In this document: positions 12,207-24,227 of the stretch, piece by piece
Layout of the letters: every line of letters starts with the position of its first letter
How positions within the stretch are numbered: position 1 is the stretch's first letter
Source: Ophioderma brevispina
Taxonomy: Eukaryota; Echinodermata; Ophiuroidea; Amphilepidida; Ophiodermatidae
Reading direction: 5' to 3'
Assembly (NCBI GenBank): GCA_023653785.1
Contig: JAMKCH010058336.1
Location: 56,218-120,217 of the forward strand
Length of the DNA stretch: 64,000 nucleotides
Notes under the pieces: generated by a model
Seen by the model: the letters and a program-made list of their open reading frames with translations, nothing else
What the model was told of the DNA's origin: nothing
Databases searched by the model: none
Program-made: the position numbers and the translations under genes

Positions 12207-12359
12207 GAGCCACAATTTGGGCGCACGCCCTTTATTCTGCTCTTCAGTTGAATTCAGCAGCCTTGACGGAATTAAGTGGCCCATGATATGTAACTTTTAA
12301 TTCCGTCATGCTGCTGAATTCAACTGGGAGCAGATAAAAGTGGGTGCGCAAATCGTGGC
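12207..12359. mobile_element. Hairpin element with ~65-bp arms and 21-bp loop
   Basis: Left arm 12207-12275 and right arm 12297-12359 are inverted copies; both read inward as GCCAC.ATTTG.GCGCAC, then TTCTGCTC/TATCTGCTC, CAGTTGAATTCAGCAGC and TGACGGAATTAA. The loop is only 21 bases. This is the shape of a foldback MITE. The overlapping 63-residue frame at 12060-12251 is not a gene. Confidence 0.75.
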
Positions 12360-15300
12360 TACCCGACTAAGTAACAACACAGGCGTCTACATTGTATCAA
12401 CTTTCAGCTCCTGCTACATCAGCAAAAAGCAAAGTTACTGCTACTGAAAGCGGGAAAATAGTGTGTCTCTCTTCATCTTTTAGCAAGTGAGATTTCCGGA
12501 GAAACCTTTACCCATCTGCACCACACTTTTTTCCTTTCTTGACACCTTTCGGAAACCCTTCCTGGAATAACCACAGGTAAGGTTATGAGTGATTGCTTGT
12601 TTTCCTCCCACGGTCCCCATAGGCCACTGTCTTGTAATTTCTGTCCGTTTGCGACAGAAAATACAAAATTGGGCGAATTTCTTTCTTACAGATACGAACC
12701 GAATTTGCGCACGTAATGCTTAGTTAACCACCGCCAACGAGTTTTAAGCTGCTAATAATTCCGGTATGCGTCCCTACCCAATTCTCAATAATGTCTGAGC
12801 TGCTTTAGGTCTTGTGAACATTGTTTGCCATTGTTTAATCCATGAAATGTACTGATCCTGATTCTAGGTATGATCATGGATTTATTGCAGGCCGGTTGAA
12901 TTCTCACACTATTTTACGTGAAATAAAAGATGTTTAATCATTTATTTAAAGAAGTAAAAACAATCACACTCCACAAACCCGAAACCAAGTGCATCGCACT
13001 AATGCATTACCTTGTGCATATAGGTGCGTGTAGGCCTATTTTATGTATACCACGTACGGATAATGCTGACGTGATGAATATGTATTTTAGGTACGTGGCG
13101 CAAACCGCAAATACGGGTGGTCCTCTTTCCCAGTCCTTTGGCCCTGAGGTGCCTTAATTACAACATTTCACTGCCGTATCCGTACATCACATCATGGTAT
13201 TTACAGCATCATTGTTGTGGGGACTGTGTGTGCATATAACTCCAAGCTATAACTATGGCGGCTTTTTTGTTTTTTTTTTTTGTTCGCACTCTCCCTATCA
13301 AGTGACCCCCAGATCGCGTGAGGAAGAATAAAAATAATTACTAATTGAATATTATGTTCATTCACAGAAATAGAATAGTTGTGAGTGTATCAGGGAACTT
13401 GTATGAATGCCTATATCAAAAATTATGCCTACAATACTCATAAACACAATAGTTTCGTAAGTGGTGATTGGAGCTGTATTGCAATTGCTATTTCGCCAAG
13501 TACAGGAACACATACTGGCCTGATATTCCTCAATGATATTTACAAACGTGAAAAATCATTACCATAATTGATGGGAATTTATTTGCATTATTGCATATAT
13601 TTGCCTGACTTAGGATAGTAGATTGGCCGCCTGTGATCAATCGTACCTACCCACCCAAATTCCGTTACACTAGGTGGTACACCATTGGGTCGAGGTGGCC
13701 TTTTCTATTTTGGTAGGTACGCATACTGGAATTATTGGCCAGCTTGACCCCTTACGCCTTAGTTACACATGGATTAACTAAGTTTAATGGTTCAGATTAT
13801 ATAAAAACTCAACCTTTTTGAGGTAAGTCGTTGGCACGAGGTTGTGGATCACGAAATGCCCTTTTAACATTGATTTTTACTAAAGTAGTCAAAGTGATGT
13901 CGTATAGGAGGACTAATTTGCAAAAAATGTATTTATTTATATTTATTTATAACAATCTTGGCTATATATAGGCCTGACAAGCCCAATGGTGACATAGCAC
14001 TAAATTAAGGGATGCTCATGCACAAAAACACACACACAATAAGAAGTGAGCCTAAACCAAAATTTAAAGACATGCAGATGGCAAAGCGAGGGGAAAAAAA
14101 GTAAATCAAATTTGCATTTCATGACCATATGCAGAATTAGCATGAAAAATGCATTCAAATGAGTCCAAACAATTGAACCTATAGTCTTAGGTCAGTGTTT
14201 TTTTTTGTTTGGGATGGCTTGCTCCAATGACCACAGTCTGTGCTTCAGATGCCATCTCAAAAAACACGAACTTGTATGTGTATTACCTCTTCAGAATCTA
14301 CCCCGGTTTAAGGGTTATGATCACCAGAGTAAAAGGGAACTTTTTGTTTGTTGACGGTCATCTAGAATGTGTTTAAATACCCTGTTTGCCACGTTACTAT
14401 TATTTAAATATATAACCCCCCAGAGAACATTGCAATACACACATCCCTGTACAAAAGTACGCTTGCAACCCAATCCCAATCCCCTGGTTCACACTTCGCT
14501 TTCAGAAACACCTCACCGGAATCGCCTTTTTCTATTCAAGGTTAGCAAATTTAACTTGCATGGGAGTTAATTATCTCTTTTCAACTTAACTCTCCTTGGT
14601 GGAAATAGCATTGAGAGTATTGTTTCTCTAGCCTAAGGCCAGCCTTGTATGCGAGGTTTGTGGACTGACTCTCTTATGAATACATACCTAGTTTTGTGTA
14701 ATTAAACTGCACCTGGCAAGATTTTCTTCTTTCAATCACAGACCGATCTTGTAAAGAGAGATAAATTAAGCAGTGAGATGAATACAAGAAGATAATCCAT
14801 ATTATTCCTTGCTGTCTTTCATGACTTTCACAGCTGGTCATGGATAAACGAATCCAACTGGTCCTTTCAACCCTTTCACCCCCAGAAGATTCTATTTCAT
14901 GCTCACACTCTCTAAATGTGAAACTCACTAAAAAGAGTAAATTCCATCCCACATAGAGAACAAATACTCTCCAAAAGAGTGAAATTTCACTTCATAGGAT
15001 GCCTACTGATCACTAGTGTCACTCCTGTAATGAGTTAAATTATTTTCACTCTTATGGAGTAAAAATATTTGTCACCTTTTGGAATGATTTATCTCTTTTT
15101 AGGGTAACTTTTATTGAGGTCATTCTTTAAGAGCGTGGAATTGTTTTCACTATTTAACATTTAGAACATACACACACACAAACATCATACACACACATTT
15201 TATGATTTCCCTCACTAACACTATGATTTGTCCTATTACCCACAGAGTTGTAGTTTTCGTTCTCATCTCCCTCAATAATTCCAATAATCCCCCCCCCCCC

Positions 15301-15476
15301 CAATTAATCCCCCCCCCCCCCGTTCTAACCTCTTTGGCTATACCAACTGAATAATGTAGTTTAATATGGTTATAAAATGTTATTACCCAATCAGAGCATG
15401 GTATGACACACTTAAAAACCGGTGCCCACAAATATACATATGTACATAGAAGATCTATTTTGATTTTGGTTACTCA
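12360..15476. other. No gene recognised; ACTCT-rich patch and simple repeats
   Basis: Mostly AT-rich non-coding DNA. From about 14575 to 15130 the words ACTCT, AGAGT and GAGTGAAATTTCACTC recur many times on both strands, giving small imperfect palindromes. A CA/ACAC tract (15171-15200) and two poly-C runs of 10-12 bases (15290-15322) follow. Short open frames here have no domains. Confidence 0.45.
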
Positions 15477-15479
15477 ATG

Positions 15480-17105
15480 TTTCCCTGTTTTAAGGTCAGG
15501 AAAGCCCAAGATGAACTTGGCAGTTACAGGTCTGTCTCTTTGACCAGTGTTCTATGCAAGGTAATGGAGAAACTTTTCAGTGTCCGCATGTTATGTCTTT
15601 ATGCAGGGGAGAATAATATTCTTCAGACATCAATTTTGGCTTTCGTAGTGGTAGAAATTGTGGAGCAAATGCTAACGAAGATTTTTCATCTCTTGCTTTC
15701 TTGCGAATCACTCGATGGTCGTAATGCTTCTTGTAGAGCCCATTGTTCTTAGACTTTGTTCTGCTTTTGACAGAGTTGATCACAATTTAATATTGCTTGC
15801 TAAACTCCATTCTTTGGGTATAGAGGCTTATTCCTCAATGGATTCAGAATTTTCTTTCTTCTTGAGCGGCAGCAAAGGGTAATCTTCAATGTTTTTTCGT
15901 AATGGAAGACTGCTGTTACATCTGGGTGCCACAGGGTTCTGTCATTGTCCTATTCTTTGTCGCTTTTTGTCAGTGATTTACTCTGTTATTGTCAGCTTCT
16001 ATGTTTCAATTTGCTGATGATCATACTAAGTTCGTCCTATTTGATAGCGACACAGATCATAAATTCTACAGGAGGCTCTTGACATATTTTTCCAATTGAC
16101 ATTCTCAATAAGTTGCCTTAAATTTATATCCAAGTGTTCAACTATGGCATGACTAATGTTAAATTCCAAAGTACTGCCACCCTTATTCTATCTGACACTG
16201 TGACAGATGTTGTGAAAGGCTCAAACTGCTTGGACTGCTTGGTGTTTACTTTCAACTAAGGACCGTCTCTTTTGACACCACTCACATCATAATGTGTGTG
16301 GTAAAGATAATCTAAGCTATCTGGTTTTGTGATCAGGTGCACCAGGAATATGTCTCACATACACACTTTACTCAATCTTCTTTAATTTGTCTCTTATCAT
16401 CGCATGTTTTATACTGTGCTAGTGTTTTGGGCTCCCCTTCCAGCGGAATCACTTGCACAGACTTGAGCAAATTCCAGCGAAGGCTGTCTCCGCATCCAAC
16501 TTCTTTAGGGATTCCACCAAATTCTGCATTCGTCTGTCTTATTCAAGAACTTCATGAGCAGATTTGGAAAAGAACTGAGTATATCTTTAGATTCAAGTTA
16601 GGTTTTTGTGCGGTAGAAGTTCTTAACACATTGGGCCACCAACTTCTTTTGGTTTCTTTTATTATCACATCCTTAGACAATCAAAGACTTCCTACACAGA
16701 ATGCTAGACTGCTTTTGTTTTTATCATTCTATGTTTGTTGCCTTCCTCGTTTGTGGATGATCCCTCTGCTGTGCAACTCAGCAAAATCTAGCCTTTTTCA
16801 GGTCTGGCTGTAAAAGTTCTACGTGGGACTTTGCACTGTGACATTTCCATTTAATCACTTTTTTTTTCATGAGCTACATGTGTTATATAGTTTATGTTTT
16901 ATATGCATTTTACCGTTTAATTAGGGGTTTACCATGGCAAAGTGTGCACTTATTTGCTTGGCTCCTGCCCCATTCACTTTTCCAGATTACTTGCATTTGC
17001 TATATGTACTGTACTTTGCCTTTGTTGTTATATATTGGTAGTGTTTTGTACATTTGCAAGTAATTCAAATAATATATGATTATTATTCAACAAATATTAT
17101 CATTA
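15480..17105 (+). pseudogene. Non-LTR reverse transcriptase remnant (Jockey/CR1 group)
   Basis: Starting near 15500 the + strand reads 'DELGSYRSVSLTSVLCKVME', a clear box 1-2a (YRPISLTSxxxKxxE) of non-LTR reverse transcriptases. Further down come 'FDRVDHNLILLAKLHSLGI' (15765-15820, palm box A), degraded PQGSVIGP (15930) and 'FADDHTKF' (16010, the catalytic xxDD box). A C-terminal segment around 16330-16600 resembles the 'YCASVWSP...FQRR' region. Several frame changes separate these blocks. The 3' end seems to be the ATTATT-rich tail near 17060-17105. No endonuclease is present upstream, so it is 5' truncated. Confidence 0.7.
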
Positions 17106-17319
17106 TTGTTACATCATGTGACATCCTGTTTAAAGAAACCATCAGAGATCTGTAGAATATGGTAGATTCTCAGGTGATTAGGCCTACAACTTATTTTTAA
17201 AAAGATGAATGCAATCACTTTTTTTCTTAATTGGGATAATTTCTTTAACGATCACATTTGATCTCAATTTATAATCAAGTTTACTCTTCTTCTTCTCTTG
17301 CGTATGAGGCCAGCAGCTA

Positions 17320-19240
17320 AATGTGTTTTAAACGTTGGGCCAAATCACTGTTGATTGTTGGGTTTGAGATATCTGGATCCACCGTCGGACCGAAGGTAGG
17401 GGCACTCATTGAGAATGTTATTCCGCAGTCTGTGAGGGAGAACCACCTTGACAGGCTTGCAATGGCCGCAGCCCCATCGGTGCATATTGCTACTGAAGCG
17501 ACCGCTCCTGTGCAATCGGATAAGGTGCCCATTCCGTGCGTGGGAGGTTGCTGCCGGGTGGTAGCTCTGTCTTAGGTGTAATAGAGAGTGATCTGGTCTA
17601 TGGAAGTCTACCAGCAGTATTCCATGTCTGTAAGATGTTTAATGGGGAACTGGAGAGTTTAGCATCAGGTCGGCAGAAAGGTCCGAGAGTGCCAGTCTCT
17701 GACTACTCGAGTTGGTGTGATTCCTTTGAACAGTGTTGATTGGCATCCGCAGTGTGCTTGTTGGGGCCGCAGGGCCTTATTCACTAGTTGTGCAAGTGGT
17801 GCTTCCTCCGAGTGCTGTCAGGTGCAATGCCTGATAGCACTGGTAGAAATTCAGGTGGAGTGGGGCGGAGGCAGCCCGTTTGGTTCCAGGTCCTCGTTGA
17901 GTACAATTCAGCTCGGTTGTGTGAGAGCTGTTGCACCATGGTGTGGCGGCATATTCAGACAGTTAGCTATAGACCCCGATCCAAGGCAGTGGTGTAGATA
18001 GGGTCGTTGAGCTGGCACCAACAAATTAAACAGAACCAGCAAGTTCTGCACAGAAGGTTAATATATCCTCGAAGATTACCAATAAATTGCGCAAAAATAC
18101 GGAAAATATCGAGGTGCTTGGCCGTAAGTGAGCTGCGGTCAAGCTTCACTCCAAAGTAGGTTGGTGTAGGATGTATGGCAGAGGCGCTCCCATTAGGTTG
18201 ATTTGAAGCTGGCGATGAGCCTCTTGGTGTTGAGGTGGAAGGCAGTAGCGGTGGTCTTGGCTTTAAGTCTCCAGGTCTTGAGGTATGTTGCAAGTAGGGC
18301 CATGTCCATCCAGTTCTATCCAGTTGCTGTCCCGAGTGGAGGAGGGCAGGATCGTCAAGCGTAGCCATATTGTCTAGATGTTTTTTTTGAGGTATATCGC
18401 TGATATACAAGTTGAACAGCTACGGAGCCAATACAATCCTTGTGGCACCGTTCCTCAGACTACGCAGGGCGACACATACTCACTTCACTCCTTGTCCCAT
18501 CATGGTCCTTGAGAATAAATCTAAACGGTTTTGCAAGCATGTTACATATGAATTGTACAAGGTGGATCCGGGATGGTCCTGAAAAGCTTAGTGTCAGGCC
18601 CTGGTGCCACCACGGTGTCATATGCTGGCAGTAGGTCCACCAAGATACGCCTGCCTTACTGCCTTTTCAAAAGCCCTTTCCCAATATCATTTGTGAGTTT
18701 TTTACAATCTGGTGGACAGTGCTCCGGCCACGGCGAAATCCTGCTTGTTCGCAGCAGATGGGGTTCGACGACGGGCTCCACCCGGGCCAGTATCATCCTC
18801 TCAAGGAGCTTGAATGAGACACACAGTAATGATATTGGGTGGTAGTTCTTAGGTTGTCGACAGGCTTGTTTGGTTTGGTGAGTGCGATGATATTGCTCCC
18901 TCCAGAATCTTGGGTAAGGACTGGTTGGTAAAGGCACATGGTTGGATCCAATCTAGACATCGTGGGCGCATTGCATCAGGAACTCTCTGGTATGTTATCA
19001 GGGCCCTGGGCGTTTCCACTTTTTAGTTGGCTAATAGCAGAGGAAGCTCATTTTAGTGAGAAGGATGTTGAACGGTGCCCTGTCCACGCCGGGGGCTCGA
19101 CGGTTTGGTTTGATCTCTTTTTGCGAGCGAGTGTTCAATGTTCGTGTGAAATGACAATTCGAGGAGTTGAGTTGGCAATTGACTTTGGCCAGTCACTGGA
19201 CATTCCCCTTCTTAGCACTTAGACAGAGAACGAGAGCCGG
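17320..19240 (-). pseudogene. Jockey-like reverse transcriptase and C-terminal region
   Basis: On the - strand: 'GPDNIP' (18990), 'HPISLLCVSFKLLERMI' (18840, box 2a), 'KLTNDI' (18690), 'LYISDIP' (18410) followed by a degraded YADD ('MATLDDPALLHS'), 'PTPTYFGVKLDRS' (18150), 'GCLRPTP.EFLPVLSGIAP' (17840) and 'RFRTGV', 'HRWG', 'HIL.NECP' near 17330-17450. These are the palm, thumb and C-terminal domain blocks of Jockey-clade reverse transcriptases in the right order. Frames alternate, so no single long protein remains. Confidence 0.75.
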
Positions 19241-20340
19241 GGAAGCAGAAATGTGATCAAGTTGGTCATCCAACTGAGATACCCATTTATTAATCCTGAA
19301 AATAGCTTTTTTTAATTGTATAGACGTGAATTTCTCAGCCACCACGATTTGTGCTAAACACAAATAATCTCACTATAATTTGGCTGGATTGTTGAGCGGC
19401 AAGTGATGGATAACTGGACCTGCTTTACTGCGGCAAAAAGATCGGCGGGGAAAATGTCAACAACTAGCATTATATCCAAAAAGCATCACTTTACCCCAGG
19501 GTAGACCTACCCCCTGGAGCTTGATTCCCGGGCGTTGCGACCCTTTGAAAAAGCTATCAAAATGCATAAATTTACCCCAGGGTAGACCTAACCCCCTGGA
19601 GGTGATGGATTCCCGAGCGTGCGACCCTGAAACACCTATGGACAAGAAGAAAATAATAACGTGGCTGAGATCTTAACAATTTCAATGGTATTTTATTATT
19701 GAATACAAATAGACTTTAATTAACTCCGGGAGCGTCGATCGGGAGGCAGCGTCTAACCGGCGTGTTTTGTATGTGACCGGAAAGTTTACAATTTGTAAAA
19801 AAATTAGTTCAAAATTACATAGCCTATCTTTTTAGTAAATTTGGAAAAAATAACAAAGCACCCTACGTTTTTCGAAAGCAAGAAACAAGAATTATATTCA
19901 ATAGAAAAATTTGATAGACTTCACCAGCCATCATCAATCCACATGTAAGCACGCTTAAGATAGCTGACAATAATAGAAAACTAAGGTAAATTAATTACAT
20001 TGAAAGAAAAGACAGACGGGAAGAATTAACTTCCAATTGTCCCTCCACATGATTTATACCTAATAAACAATGGGATTGGAGGGTGGGAAAAAAAAATTTT
20101 CACTGCTATCTCATTGATCTTAAAACCACACAATGACCTATTTCGCGCCGTTTTGCACTGACCGAACACGGAAAAGTAGCGGCCATCACTCATTGGCTTA
20201 CAGAGCAAGCAGAAAACAACAAACCCCACATGCAACCGACCCATACCCGGAAGCCAACAAACGCAGGAAGCAAACAGACGTTTTCTCTTCACGGGGGGTC
20301 AAAATTAGTTTAAAGTCGCTGCACACCGTTAAACTTTATT
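19240..20340. other. Foreign ~1.1 kb segment interrupting the Jockey-like element
   Basis: Similarity to non-LTR proteins vanishes between about 20340 and 19240 and resumes on the other side. The segment is AT-rich, holds a pair of ~65-bp direct repeats (19484-19545, 19563-19630) and no recognised gene. I could not find terminal inverted repeats or a target duplication, so whether it is an insertion or a rearrangement is open. Confidence 0.4.
19484..19630 (+). repeat. Two ~65-bp direct repeats
   Basis: Copies at 19484-19545 and 19563-19630 share TTTACCCCAGGGTAGACCTA, CCCCCTGGAG, GATTCCCG and GCG(T)GCGACCCT in the same order. It is a two-unit tandem array. Confidence 0.8.
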
Positions 20341-20590
20341 TCGATGTTTGGAATTCTGGCCGGGGAGGCGGTTTTAATATTCTCAGGCCTTCCCTGATGA
20401 TGGGTGAAGTAAATTCCTTGGCCGTCTCCTCCCAGCGCTCGTGGCGTTTTCCTTGTCCAGCAGTTGGTCAGGTCTGAAGCCTTGAATGAAGCCTTCTTCT
20501 TCTTCCATCTTTCTTGCTTTATTCTTTTTCTTTTCTTCCCCTTTTCTTTCACCCCTCCCCGGGTTTCAGAATTCAGGAGTCCATTGTACA
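20340..20590 (-). pseudogene. Linker of the Jockey-like ORF2 (KxRxKQERWxx)
   Basis: The - strand reads 'KRKRIKQERWKKK', then 'GIYFTHHQGR' near 20395. In Jockey-type proteins a basic helical linker with the pattern RWxETxxxIDFTHSSRKAW joins endonuclease to reverse transcriptase, and these words match it. Similarity stops near 20350, where foreign DNA begins. Confidence 0.6.
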
Positions 20591-21490
20591 GATATCACTT
20601 CCTCATCCCAGGTATGGGATATACTGCGACGGCAGCCACGTGTAATGGTCTTCTTTGCTATATTAATAAGAGTTGACACAGTGCTTTGTAAGAATTGTCC
20701 AGGTTGGAGGAGGATTGTGTCGGGAGGTTGGGTTACTTCTGAATCCACCAGTTCTTGAACTGGTCCAGTCCGCCTTTGCGGAAGTTCCACCTTTAACTGG
20801 CTTTGTTGGTCAGTCTTAGCAAGGCTCGCCTGAGCGATCAGTGAGGTCTGGTGTTGGGACTTCGGGAAGCGGTCGAGAACGTACGTGAATTGGGATGGGT
20901 CCTGTTTGGCAAACTCAAGGTCAGGGTTTGTAGATGTAGTCCACCTTCCAGAGTTGAAGGTGCTGGTTTGCTTGGGGTCGTGCAATAGTATGTACACCGG
21001 ATTTTGCGGCCCAGTCCTCTAGGGTAACTCCATCAGGGTTGGTTTTCTTCCTAAACCCAGGTAATGCAATGACTGTTAAAGTCGCCGGCATAAATTCAAG
21101 GTGCACCATAAGTTGGTAAAGAGTCTGCTTGAAGCTGATGGTTTTAGGTGTCTTGTAGACATTTGGGACATGAACACTGCAATTTTGGTAGTTTTGCCCA
21201 TGCCAGGGTGAGTCGGCATGTGAGGTTCAATTTGTTTCCATTGGGTGAGTTACTAGCAAAGGTGGCAATCCCGTGGTTAGCGCTCTTGGTGTGTGCAGCT
21301 AGGGTGTAGCCGCGGATGTTCAGAATGGAAGCGTCGGTACGTGTGTCTCTTGGAGGAGTAATCGCAGTGACTTTAAGCGTATGTGTGAGGTGTTCGATGA
21401 TGTTTATCTTTGCCCTATTGAGAACCTGCCACGTTTAGTTGGAGCATTGAATTCCATCTGACTTGGCATCTGGTGATGCCTGCCCTAAAT
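20590..21490 (-). pseudogene. Jockey-like apurinic endonuclease domain and linker
   Basis: The - strand carries 'QLNVAG' then 'KINIIEHL' (AP endonuclease N-terminus, asparagine box), 'DTRTDASILNIRGYTLAAHT' and 'SANHGIATFA' (the HGGTAIL-like block), 'NPDGVTLEDWAA' and 'DPKQTSTFNSGRWTTSTNPD' (the SGRWTSxNPDL block near the catalytic end). It continues into a basic linker with 'WDEEVIS' around 20590-20610. The enzyme would nick target DNA to prime reverse transcription. Frames change several times. Confidence 0.7.
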
Positions 21491-22265
21491 AAGGGCACGT
21501 GTGCCAGACTGGCATTAGATAGTGTCCTCTGACGGGGCATGATTAAAAAACAGTGAGATAAAAAGACAACAGTGAATTAAAAAGACATACAGTAATTAAA
21601 AAAAAGACAACATAGGTTAGCGTAGCCTCAGTTGTTTATCATTCGCCTGAAAATATCAGTTCCCGGGTTCACGCATGAGGAGGTTGATTAATCTTGAACC
21701 CAGGTTTACATGATGGTCTTGTCATGAATGTCCCTGATTTTGACAAAAGGCGAAACCGAATAGGCAGCTGTCTACTAGAGGTAACAAAAACTAAGGAACC
21801 ACATCTCTAGATCCTCATTTGATGGACAGTAAACCCTAACCAGAGGATAAAGTTCACGAGGTTTACGATCACAGACACAACTTGCAAATACACAACCTAT
21901 TTGTGGTTGAAATTGAATCCATGTTTGCATGTGGCAAAACACTCAACTCATGTTTGCAACATTATTGCACGCATATTCCCTGTTATGGTGTACGCATACA
22001 TACACCAATAGGTCAGCTTGGGTTCAGATCACTTCACCCCTATCACAGACCCCCACATTCATTACATAAAAGTACAGCACATGATGCAAAGAGACTCTCC
22101 AGAGAGTTGCCAACTACCTCACTCATGATGTTAACACCTGCTATGATGTCAATGGGACTGGCCATGCTTATACTGTATTTTATGTTGGAGTGCAATGCAA
22201 ATGGGAACTCTAACAGGTGGTTTTTGCTAACTGGCTGGCTGGCTGCATTGCTAATATTAAAGCAT
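21491..22265. other. No gene recognised
   Basis: Includes A-rich 'AAAAAGACA' repeats (21545-21610) just upstream of the Jockey-like endonuclease, possibly its 5' end. A 133-residue open frame at 21882-22283 shows no domain and no coding bias I can defend. Confidence 0.4.
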
Positions 22266-22267
22266 AT

Positions 22268-22470
22268 ACAGGTTCTACTATAGAACCTTCTTTTGTCTCC
22301 TATGAAGAACCCTTTTGGATCTTTGAAGAACCATTATCAGCTTTACAGAACCTTTACAAAACAAAACCATTTTGATGTAAGAACCCTCCTAACCTGTACC
22401 AAAGAGGTTCTACACTAATTTTTTCTGAGGGCTTCTGTATGCTAATCTGAGATGGTTCTTTAAAGAACCT
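22268..22470. repeat. Cluster of AGAACC / GGTTCT repeat words
   Basis: Within 200 bases, AGAACC or its complement GGTTCT occurs about ten times at irregular spacing (for example GGTTCTTTAAAGAACC, a 16-bp palindrome at 22454-22469). This internal structure is typical of a short non-autonomous transposon built of repeated half-palindromes; its ends are not clear. Confidence 0.55.
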
Positions 22471-22875
22471 ACAAGCGTAAATTTCTGTGAGACTGAAATG
22501 TTTTTAAGTGAAGATTCCATATAGGCCTAGATGACAAAAAGGGGTTCTAAGTTGAAACTTTACTTTTGAGAGTGAAGATATATGATTAAATGTTGGATTA
22601 TGTACAGTCCTCTACCTTTCTGTGTATGCCTACTACTATAGGCAATGATCTCAATGTATAATCACACAGGACTGAACTAGAAAAACAGAATGCACTTGAA
22701 GGGTAGCCAAATTTTACAGATTTTTTCCTCACAAGACAAACAACATAATGACTGACTCTCACTTCACATATTAAAGAGGGATGGCCCAATTTAATTAAAT
22801 AAAGCTTTGATCTTGTTTGAATTATCTTGACCACGCAATACCCCATGATCTAAAATTTCATGCCAATACTCTAAT

Positions 22876-22916
22876 CTGTTGGGGGGGGGGGGGGGAAAAA
22901 AAAAAAAAAAAAAAAC
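22876..22916 (+). repeat. Poly-G run followed by poly-A run
   Basis: About 16 G then about 22 A in direct succession. Long homopolymers of this sort are error-prone in sequencing and may vary in true length. Confidence 0.9.
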
Positions 22917-23089
22917 GGTTGTCATTTGTTTTTCACACTTCTACTATATAAAGGGAGGGGTATGGGGTCTGAAGCAGTGAACTTTGAGATGATTTTTCTT
23001 AATTTTCCTAAATAGTGGTATATACATGTTATATATCATATTGTAGCCCATGTCACAAAGTTTTAAAATCCATGACAATTTTTGCTCTG

Positions 23090-23103
23090 GTTGCCATGGT
23101 AAC
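23090..23103. promoter_or_regulatory. RFX X-box motif GTTGCCATGGTAAC
   Basis: Exact match to the canonical RFX-family X-box GTTNCCATGGNAAC, an imperfect palindrome bound by RFX winged-helix factors that control ciliary genes in animals. It lies 144 bp from a second perfect site and just outside an inverted-repeat element. No adjacent gene is recognised, so function is inference. Confidence 0.4.
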
Positions 23104-23129
23104 CACATAAGGCCTCTGATTGGCTAAAC

Positions 23130-23412
23130 ACTAGAACGAACGTAACTTAACTAAACATGCTATTGGACGAAACTTGGATGAAATGTGCAGGAGGTAAATA
23201 CGCAGTGAACCATGAAGCCGAATTTGTAATACCGTTGCCATGGCAACCGGCAATCGATCAATCGTGTAATTTCATGGCGTAATTTGAATTTGGAACACAA
23301 TTATGAAAATCGGCCTTCATGGTTCACTAGCCCTGTATTTGCTTAATATGTGTGCCAAATTTCATGTTCATAGCATGTAGCGTTCTCTAGTTACGTTCGT
23401 TTTCGTTTTGGA
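23130..23412. mobile_element. Inverted-repeat element with ~95-bp arms
   Basis: Left arm 23134-23225 and right arm 23308-23410 are inverted copies, both reading inward as GAACGAACGTAAC, ACATGCTAT, AAATACG/AAATACAG and GTGAACCATGAAG. The ~80-bp centre carries GTTGCCATGGCAAC. The layout is that of a foldback MITE. No coding potential. Confidence 0.65.
23234..23247. promoter_or_regulatory. Perfect palindromic RFX X-box GTTGCCATGGCAAC
   Basis: Fourteen-base perfect palindrome identical to the symmetric form of the RFX X-box, near the centre of an inverted-repeat element. With the similar motif at 23090-23103 it makes two canonical sites within 160 bases. Confidence 0.45.
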
Positions 23413-24227
23413 TGTTTGCGTATTGTAACGAAACGAGTTATAGACCTCGAAACATTTAGACAAAATTGAGGGCGCTTTTGATGTAAAATATGGAATTATT
23501 TTTAAATTTCATTTTATACTGAATTATCATAATTATTAATGAAAGAATCATCGAAATAGGTGCATCCATTGTCCTGTAATTAATTTTTAAAATAATTTTC
23601 TTAACAATGAAATACATAAAAATCACTTACCCAGTGACATTTAATTACTTTAAATTATGGAAAGGATAATATAAGTATTTATTTACTTCAACTTAGCCAA
23701 AATAAATGTGTTAAATAGTTCATAAATAATATCTTTTAAAATATCTTAAATATAACCCCTTTAAATTTTTCACATGATAAAATATAGGAGATGATGCATT
23801 TTTGGCAAATTTTGCGTACAAAATTTTTTTCTTGGGAACCTAATGTCCGATTGCGATCGAATAAAAAGCATTTTGTAGATTACAATCTACACAATTTAAC
23901 CATTGCATTATCTCATTTTCTTAATTGGAACAACTTTTTATCATATTCAGACACCATACCCCCCCTAAATGGGCCCATTGTCCAGTACTACAAAAAATGG
24001 GTCTAAAATAAGGACTGTGCTCCCGTGACTGTGCTATAAAAGATGGGTCATTTTTTTGGCCAGCTATATTAATGGTTCCATATTTTAAGATGTTAATATA
24101 TGAATGGGATATATTTTTGGACATTATAAATGGGTCATATTTCTTTAAAATATGCATATTCTAAATATGGATCGATTTTTTACCAGATGGAGGCACAGTG
24201 TACCCAATTTTGGGTGTAGTAATCCCC

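Larger units (their letters stand above)
17300..21490 (-). mobile_element. Jockey-like non-LTR retrotransposon, nearly full ORF2, interrupted
   Basis: Reading the - strand from 21490 down to 17300, the order is endonuclease, linker, reverse transcriptase, thumb and C-terminal cysteine/tryptophan region, then an AAGAAGAAG tail near 17300. This order and the sequence style fit the Jockey clade. About 1.1 kb of unrelated DNA (roughly 19240-20340) separates linker from reverse transcriptase. No ORF1 could be recognised upstream of 21490. Many single-base frame changes are present, which may be partly assembly error. Confidence 0.75.

Noticed and set aside
12484..12575. Possible exon between CATCTTTTAG and CCACAG|GTAAGG
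   Set aside because: Splice-like ends are good, but the translation has stops in useful frames and no neighbour exon was found. It could be an untranslated exon, which sequence alone cannot show.
21882..22283. 133-codon + strand frame with a hydrophobic end
   Set aside because: No family recognised, no promoter or splice context, and it overlaps the AGAACC repeat cluster.
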